Part shown: positions 60,201-64,000 of the stretch, in pieces
How the letters are laid out: every line of letters starts with the position of its first letter
Numbering within the stretch: the first letter of the stretch is position 1
Origin: Ceratobasidium sp. AG-K
Taxonomy: Eukaryota > Basidiomycota > Agaricomycetes > Cantharellales > Ceratobasidiaceae
DNA: 64,000 nucleotides
Direction of reading: 5' to 3'
Assembly (NCBI GenBank): GCA_037039685.1
Contig: JAWNGF010000008.1
Location: forward strand, 558,001-622,000
The notes under the pieces: generated by a model
Databases searched by the model: none
Told to the model about the DNA's origin: nothing
Seen by the model: only the letters and a program-made list of their open reading frames with translations
Made by a program: the position numbers and the translations under genes

Positions 60201-60844
60201 AGGAATCCCGGCCTGCTCGGATGGTCATCGGGAGTAAGTGAAACGACCTGGACCTGGGAATCGATGGCTTTGTTCAGATCAGATAGCTCTCCAAGACACG
60301 TGAATCGAGCCTTGTGTGCGACCGCAAGGTTATTGAGAAATATCGGCCTGTCTGGGTGACCATCGGGAGTGAGTGAAGCGGCCTGTGCCTGTGTCTCGAT
60401 GGCTTTGCTCAGATCGGGAAGCTCGCCCAGACATCCGAATCGACTTCGGTATGACAGCCCAAGGTTATTGAGCCTTCCTGGCTTTCCCTGATGGTCGTCG
60501 GGAGTGAAGGAAACGGCCTGTGCTTTGGCCTCGATTGCTTTATCTAGATCGGAATGCTCGCCCAGAAGGTTGAAGCGAGACTCATACGCACACCCCAGGT
60601 TACTCAGTATGCCAAATCTATCCATTTGCAAGCCGGATGATAGCTCGAAAGCTGCCTGCCAGGATTCGATTGCTTTGTTGATATCCCCCGCGCTCCCCGT
60701 ACGCTGAAATTGCTCGTAGGCAGTCACACCGAGATCTCCTAATTCTTCGACATGTTTTTGGTCTTCGGGGACTCTACTGCTTGCTCGTGCGTTGGCTCAG
60801 CGACCCGACTACCCGAGAACGATCAACGTAACTTACCCGCACAT
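57216..60844 (-). CDS. TPR-CHAT protein (caspase-like protease with tetratricopeptide array)
   Basis: A cysteine-protease-fold protein of 1171 aa. Proposed exons: 60844-60837 (only 8 nt, MCG), 60776-58055 and 58001-57216; the phase fits but the first exon is tentative. The N-terminal 600 residues are 13-14 TPR-like repeats of 45 residues (pattern SDLNKAIESQAQAVSLTP...LNNLGVSYRTRFGRLGEL). A helical linker leads to the CHAT domain: LPHITWCTTGLLSFLPLHAAG, then catalytic His in HMACHGTQ (near residue 1031) and Cys in FLSACQTATG (near 1078), and the closing HLAAGMLMAGYPSVIGTMWS. Both catalytic residues are present. The 53-nt intron has GTATGT, GCTAAC and TTAG signals. Fungal TPR-CHAT proteins are proposed death or immunity effectors; bacterial TPR-CHAT proteases act in CRISPR-linked defence. 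The activating signal and substrate are unknown. Confidence 0.9.
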
Positions 60845-63660
60845 TTTCCCGCTCTGGTAATTTCTTGACACTTGGGATGGCTGAGCAGGGTCAGATGAAT
60901 TCACTTGCACTAGTAAATGGGGTTCAGTTGCGCGTTCACTTCGGTCCCGTGGTCCCTTTTATCCGCGTGCAAAGCACTTGTTATCTCAAATTCTCAATAC
61001 CCCAATGTTTCACTAATCAATCTACCATAAGCCTTCCACCCCCCATCCGACGCTCCTCAGTTCCCCATATTCGACACCCATCACACATATTTACTATCGC
61101 CCATCCCACGAACCGGCAATTTGCGCGGTCGTTGGGCTAATATTCCTTCAGGGGGCGATGCTTCTGGGCAAACAGCATGCGCCTCCCCTAGTTTAGTCTT
61201 CCGAGATGACATTGGAACGTGCCGCATTTGGTTGACTGATTGGCCGCAGCGCATCGATTTGTCAGTCGGCGCTCGACCCACCTCACAGCATACTGCATCA
61301 TATTTCACCTATCACTACCGGGGCGACACTCCACTCAGCCAAAACTGAAAATCCTCCTGTGGCGCTTTGGAGGGCTCCTGAGGGCTCCCGAGGCCCCGGA
61401 GGGCTATGTATCCTCCTCGAGTCTCCTAGGAGTCTGGGAGTGCGATGCTCCGGAGTCCTTCCGGAGCCTCCGGAGCCGTCTGGAGTGTGTGGGAGGACAA
61501 TACGATTTCCCTGACGCATTTCTGTGTGTAGGTTCTTGGCTAGGTGATGCATGGTGATGTCTATAAGTCTCAATAATACTCGAAACACTTGGAGGAACAG
61601 GGAACTCGAGGCCGATATGAGCTACACTAGCAAAGGCTCCCACATGCTGGGTCCAAATTAGTTCCAGTTTGCTTTACTTGCTGAGCTACGCAACAGTCCT
61701 TGTTTGTGTAACTCACTCGGCTGAACTAGGGGACTCGTTTCTCCACGATTGCTGTAATGCCATGTGCTCCAGTGTATTGAGGCACCCGAGTCGACACGGA
61801 GTCATCACGGAGCCAATATTAAGCCAATCAGTTATTTGCTACCCATGTTGGTTACGGGAGAAAAACTGTAAATTATGTTGAGTTTATTTCAATATTTGGT
61901 GATTTGGGATCAACCACCAAAAGAAGCCAAGCATGGCACACGACGCCTCCACACGAGCCCTAAATTATAAACTACTTGCAGCACTCTTATATCGGTGTGG
62001 CGAAATAGTCGACTAGGAAAGACGCAACAAACCCACTGCCCACCTCCGCTTTATAACATGAAAGTAGCGAGTTCAAAGTGCGCATACAGTTAGTCACAAA
62101 ACCATTTAAATCGACCATGTCATTGGAATCATCGAGCTACACAGGCTCTTGTTCGATTCGCAAAATAAGGCTTGCATGTGAGGTCAATGTAGGCTTAGAC
62201 TATAGTGACATTCAGACCATTTATCCTACATTGCCGATTTGATTGAGTCAAGCTATTATATATCAAGATATATTAGTATCCAAGGGGGTTTCAGGCCTAA
62301 AATATAGAGCAATAAATCTCACTAAGGAATTTTTGAGACCTAAAATACCTCTTTTTCTTACCCCAATCATCCAATCCTTTTGTATTTTTCCCCATGAAGC
62401 CAGCCGATTTTTGCGCTTTTGTGATATGCATTAACAATTACAATTTGTATGCTATCAAAATCACTCGTTTGAGATACAAGACATCCCGTACCCGGGTATT
62501 TCAGGCTGCAAGGTATGGGGCAATGTTTGACCCAGAGTTGTACCCCTGTCCCCATGCCCAGAGCTGTATCGCTCTCTATTGCTTGCTATAGCGTAGGATT
62601 TCATAGGCGATCATGTATACCAGTATAGCTGGAGCTCAATCGCTTTGTTGTCGGAATGATAGAGCATACAATTTAGTCGTGATTGACAACCACAATACAA
62701 TTCAAACAGGTCACCACTTTGCGATTGCCGTATCTCAATCAGTTTGTCATATTACAGCTTACATTTACATGCGATTAATAGCTTGTATGATGCGCTATTT
62801 CTATGCGAATAATGCCGAATTCTGCGAATCGAAAAAGAGCCTGTGTAGCTCGATGATTCCAATGACATTGTCGATTTAAATGGTTTGTGACTAACTGTAT
62901 AAGATATGCACTAACCAGAGAGTTGCCCAATAAACTTTGGGCATTGATCTTTAATTAATATATATATCCACGATCCTAGCGAACCCTCGCTAATCCCAGT
63001 AACGACACCCAGAATGACTTCCCACCGTAACGGAACCAATAAGGTAGAATGATCGCGGTGTTGATCAAGCAGTAAACATAATCTGTATCAAACGAAACCA
63101 AAGTGATCGTTGGGAGAATCAACCATACTCGGATTGTTATCATGTTCGTGGCGCTTGGTTTGACTTGAGTCATTTCACCATTCAAGTAGTTAGCGTGTCT
63201 TCGAGTGTGGCCAGGCGCTGCTACTATTTCGCATGGCCTAGCTATTGATTGTTTATCCTAGATTTCCTAGTAGAATTGCATTGAAGCCAAGGATGAGCCT
63301 CTCAAAAATTAGAACATAGAGCTCCTCAAATCCAGGCAAACTGAGATGCAGCTCACAATTACTTGAACAACAAAATGACACCAATTCTAACAAGTATCCG
63401 ATTCAAGTGGTGAGGTTCACGGAAATAATTGTCCAAGATGGGTATAGATACGCGAATCAATGAGATAGAGCAACCAGGTATGCTAAGTATATCAGTCATG
63501 GTAATGTTTAACGCCCGCCCGAGCCCGAACCCCATCGTGTCACACGTCTAGTCAGTCGCTCAAATCTTCGGTTGGTTACGGGGCTTAGGTGTGCTTTAGC
63601 CGAAGGATCATCTGGTACACCGGTCATTACAGCTCAGCCAGTCACTCGAAGAATACTAAC
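60845..63660. other. Long intergenic region, AT-rich on the right
   Basis: No convincing gene in 2.8 kb. It includes a palindromic GC-rich patch (61365-61500, listed separately). From 61650 the sequence is AT-rich with stops in every frame. A 69-codon minus-strand frame at 62976-63185 is hydrophobic (LINTAIILPYWFRYGGKSF) and might be a terminal exon of the membrane-protein gene at the right edge, but no splice chain connects them. Confidence 0.45.
61365..61500. repeat. Cluster of CTCC/GGAG palindromes
   Basis: At least eight short self-complementary words are packed here: CTCCTGAGG, CTCCCGAGG, CCCCGGAGG, CTCCTCGAG, CTCCTAGGAG, CTCCGGAG, TTCCGGAG and CCTCCGGAG. Such density is unlike the surrounding AT-rich DNA and allows many alternative hairpins. 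Confidence 0.8.
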
Positions 63661-64000
63661 CTTCGATAGCCGCGAGCCACGACGAAACCCCTATGTCTTT
63701 CCGGGAGACTCCCAACGGTAATTTCGGGACCAAGGTAGCTACAATAATGCCATTTAGAAGCACCACTGTAGGCGAAAGTCAGTTTACCACCTCCGAGCCG
63801 ACCTCGCGGTACGTACCCGCCAGAACGACCGCTAACCATGTGGTATAGATTTGAGTATACGCGACAGTCTTGTCCGGATACACATGGGCAACCACGGGTT
63901 GAGTTCCGACTAGGTATGGTAGCTGTCGTCAAGTCCGGTGAGCTCCAGCGGTCGCTGGCAAACACTCAACACTCACGAGGTGCTGTGAATCCGAGTTGCT
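63661..64000 (-). CDS. Membrane protein of unknown function, partial
   Basis: Two exons can be joined in phase: 63922-63827 (LPYLVGTQPVVAHVYPD, YTQIYTTWLAVVLAG) and 63775-63661 (VLLNGIIVATLVPKLPLGV, DIGVSSWLAAIEG). Donors are GTACGT and GTTAGT; acceptors are CAG. A further exon probably ends at about 63977 (GTGAGT), beyond which the window stops. The combined segment has one strong transmembrane helix (TTWLAVVLAGVLLNGIIVATLV). No family is assigned; the gene continues off both ends of the visible part. Confidence 0.5.

Noticed and set aside
62150..62165. gttcgattc resembling a tRNA T-loop
   Set aside because: No five-base T stem, anticodon arm or acceptor stem can be formed around it. No tRNA was found in the window.

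Overview
The window is nuclear DNA of a filamentous basidiomycete, most likely an agaricomycete close to Rhizoctonia (Ceratobasidiaceae). The grounds are: dense 47-60 nt GT-AG introns; fungal versions of complex I, DPM3, thiolase and UCS-chaperone genes; a Ty3/Gypsy chromovirus; Tc1/mariner and pogo transposons; and lineage-expanded families of NACHT-WD40 (NLR-type), TPR-CHAT and F-box/LRR proteins. The taxon is inferred from gene content; no search was run. Gene models below were spliced by hand and accepted only when phase and protein similarity between exons agreed.

Layout. 0-1 kb: 5' part of the complex I 49 kDa subunit gene (minus). 1.1-9.9 kb: a tandem pair of NLR-type STAND genes, the first a pseudogene, the second intact (1666 aa, helical N-terminus, NACHT, 14 WD40 repeats). 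12.5-19.9 kb: a complete, young chromovirus (minus) with 414-bp LTRs, a 5-bp target duplication, gag, pol with chromodomain, and an extra coiled-coil ORF upstream of gag. 23.1-25.8 kb: a Tc1/mariner-like element with long inverted repeats whose right end abuts the 3' half of a third NLR gene (25.8-27.7 kb) carrying eight nearly identical WD40 repeats.

27.9-43 kb is conventional, gene-dense sequence: a GPI-anchored GH79 glycosidase, a 3-ketoacyl-CoA thiolase, a small conserved protein of unknown function, a UCS-domain myosin chaperone, a secreted epoxide-hydrolase-like enzyme, DPM3, and a fasciclin-domain protein sharing a 97-bp divergent promoter with DPM3. 43.6-52.5 kb is an F-box/LRR family cluster: two intact genes, three decayed remnants and a pogo-type transposon between them. 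52.8-56.5 kb holds two coiled-coil proteins of unknown function. 57.2-60.8 kb holds a 1171-aa TPR-CHAT (caspase-like protease) gene, and the right edge cuts a membrane-protein gene.

Taken together: the window mixes housekeeping genes with fast-evolving recognition modules (WD40 and TPR arrays with homogenised repeats, NACHT switches, a CHAT protease and F-box/LRR proteins) and with transposons lying next to or inside those families. That is the architecture expected of fungal non-self-recognition or programmed-cell-death repertoires, but nothing in the sequence proves that these genes act in one pathway. Three single-base frame breaks in simple-sequence or homopolymer contexts (pol, thiolase, the 728-aa coiled-coil gene) may be assembly errors rather than mutations.
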